A stretch of 64,000 bases of DNA from Victivallis sp. Marseille-Q1083 (GTDB taxonomy: Bacteria; Verrucomicrobiota; Lentisphaeria; Victivallales; Victivallaceae), in NCBI RefSeq assembly GCF_903645315.1, contig NZ_CAHJXL010000001.1, forward strand, positions 1,540,001-1,604,000, read 5' to 3'. The notes beneath the pieces are model-generated. The model saw only the letters and a program-made list of their open reading frames with translations. It was not told the origin of the DNA and ran no database searches. The first letter of the stretch is position 1. Every line of letters begins with the position of its first letter. Made by a program: the position numbers and the translations under genes. This document shows, piece by piece, positions 63,099-64,000 of this stretch.

Positions 63099-63322
63099 AA
63101 GACGTTTTCCCTTCCTCCAGTCGTTTAACATACCCCGGCAAATTGCTTTTTCAAGCCGGCCTTCGGTTGGGTTGGGATAAAACGGTTATGTTTTATCATA
63201 TTTTATCAATATATGCAATTAATCACTTTAATAACATATAAAAATAGTTTATAAATCATTTGTTTTTGTTGTTACATGAGCTATAGTATCCTCCGGAGCG
63301 TAATTGTGGAAGGAGAAAGTCG

Positions 63323-63360
63323 GAAGCCTCTGCCGGGCCGGTGTCGCCGGCAGAGGCTTC
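63323..63360 (-). terminator. Intrinsic terminator of the gene at the right edge
   Basis: Perfect 14-bp stem (63323-63336 with 63347-63360), 10-base loop, 47 bases past the stop codon of the minus-strand gene, with a T-rich stretch after it. The rest of 63099-63407 is AT-rich and should hold the promoter of the small gene at 63098; nothing else was seen. Confidence 0.8.
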
Positions 63361-63407
63361 GATCTTTGGGGAGGATGCTTCCAGCGCCGGGCGGTGCATG
63401 TGAAATT

Positions 63408-64000
63408 TCAATCTGCCGCGGCATCGGAACGCAGCAGGGACGGCTGGACCCAATAGGCCCAATCGGCGCTGTTGTTGCCATATTTTTCGACGAGGAAGTC
63501 GATTTTCACCTTTTTCCCGGCGTAGGCGGTCATATCCAGCAAATGACTGGTCGGCGGACCCGGTTGCTGGACCGCGTCGAAGATTACTTCGCCGTCGACG
63601 GCAATCCGGAAACGGACGCCATCGCTGTCGGCATGGCCGAGCATCGTTTCAAAGCCGAGCTGTAAATTGCGTCCCGCCGCCTCCGGCAGCGTCACGGCAA
63701 AACCGACCCGGCCCCAACCGTCGGCCGGCGGGTGCTGAAAAAGCACTCTGGTCAGCCAGCCGGCGGCCCGGACGATATCGCGCTCTTCCAGCGCCAGGTT
63801 GTTCTCCTCCTCCGCCTCCGGCAAATGGGCCAGAAAATCGAAACAGAGATCTTCCGCCGGCACATCGAAAATCGACTGGCAGCGTTCCGCCGCTTCCGGC
63901 GTTTCCTCGAAGGACGCGATACCGATCACCGGCAGGGCGAAAGCGAAAGCCGCTTCTTCCCGCGGCGTGCCGGCGGCGGCGAAGACATCGTACATCAACC
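63408..64000 (-). CDS. C-terminal part of a large protein with jelly-roll domain (partial)
   Basis: At least 196 residues; the frame is open at the right edge, so the start lies outside. The visible end has a beta-sandwich pattern (L-Q-L-G-F-E-T-M-L-G-H-A-D-S-D-G-V-R-F-R-I, then V-D-G-E-V-I-F-D and K-K-V-K-I-D-F-L-V) like the NPCBM or galactose-binding modules of glycosidases and polysaccharide-associated proteins. The upstream part is acidic and contains no recognised catalytic motif. Terminated by the hairpin at 63323. Confidence 0.55.
   Translation of the reverse strand, partial: LMYDVFAAAGTPREEAAFAFALPVIGIASFEETPEAAERCQSIFDVPAEDLCFDFLAHLPEAEEENNLALEERDIVRAAGWLTRVLFQHPPADGWGRVGFAVTLPEAAGRNLQLGFETMLGHADSDGVRFRIAVDGEVIFDAVQQPGPPTSHLLDMTAYAGKKVKIDFLVEKYGNNSADWAYWVQPSLLRSDAAAD

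Noticed and set aside
62700-63128. Plus-strand 147-codon frame opposite the small membrane protein
   Set aside because: No ribosome site; the minus-strand frame has a strong site and a membrane helix.
1-64000. CRISPR arrays, rRNA operons, prophage structural genes
   Set aside because: No regularly spaced repeats, rRNA sequence or phage genes were found on either strand.

Overview
The window is bacterial, moderately GC-rich and densely coded. It suggests a Gram-negative, anaerobic, polysaccharide-degrading member of the Planctomycetota-Verrucomicrobiota-Chlamydiota group, most likely Lentisphaerota (Victivallis-like). The support is an oxygen-sensitive class III ribonucleotide reductase, an ADP-heptose pathway enzyme (lipid A outer membrane), many glycoside hydrolases each paired with an AraC regulator, a prepilin-like protein of the type expanded in that group, and a TIGR04073-type exosortase-associated protein. 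The taxonomic call is inference; no rRNA gene is present.

Layout. 1-2 kb: the end of a carbohydrate-binding protein and a GH16 lipoprotein. 2.2-5.4 kb: the class III RNR operon (nrdD, a 46-residue glycyl-radical protein, nrdG) behind two NrdR-like boxes. 5.6-9.7 kb: GH4 and GH32 glycosidases with an AraC regulator. 9.8-10.9 kb: a MarC-family protein, then a scar holding an IS1380-type end and half of a tRNA-Met. 10.9-17.4 kb: bioBFGC, an M48 lipoprotein protease, a membrane protein, threonine synthase. 17.6-28.6 kb: sugar-utilisation region with a GH2 enzyme and AraC regulator, decayed genes, a prepilin-like protein behind a promoter/operator, a large GH39-like glycosidase, a sialate O-acetylesterase and a GH1 enzyme. 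28.6-29.6 kb: heptose adenylyltransferase and dCMP deaminase. 29.8-40.8 kb: one long minus-strand operon with a small CxxC membrane protein, three SPFH proteins, a P1B metal ATPase, an ABC transporter and an unknown TPR-like protein. 40.9-48.5 kb: housekeeping genes (argC, rpsI, rplM, murJ, ychF, queF, argJ). 48.6-51.4 kb: a GH78 rhamnosidase. 51.4-56.8 kb: an AT-rich mobile-element island (tatA, IS5 relict, intact IS1380, IS4 nested in a second decayed IS1380). 56.9-59.8 kb: a decaying sugar locus with an intact AraC regulator and lyxose isomerase. 59.8-64 kb: a DUF2062 protein, an SLC13/ArsB permease with a PTS-EIIA/CBS partner, a small membrane protein and a truncated gene.

The two most notable points are: (1) the anaerobic RNR is split so that the glycyl-radical loop is a separately translated 46-residue protein, with its zinc site apparently shared between two chains; (2) the 11-kb SPFH-P1B-ATPase-ABC operon, which looks like a membrane-microdomain metal-handling system for which I know no described function.
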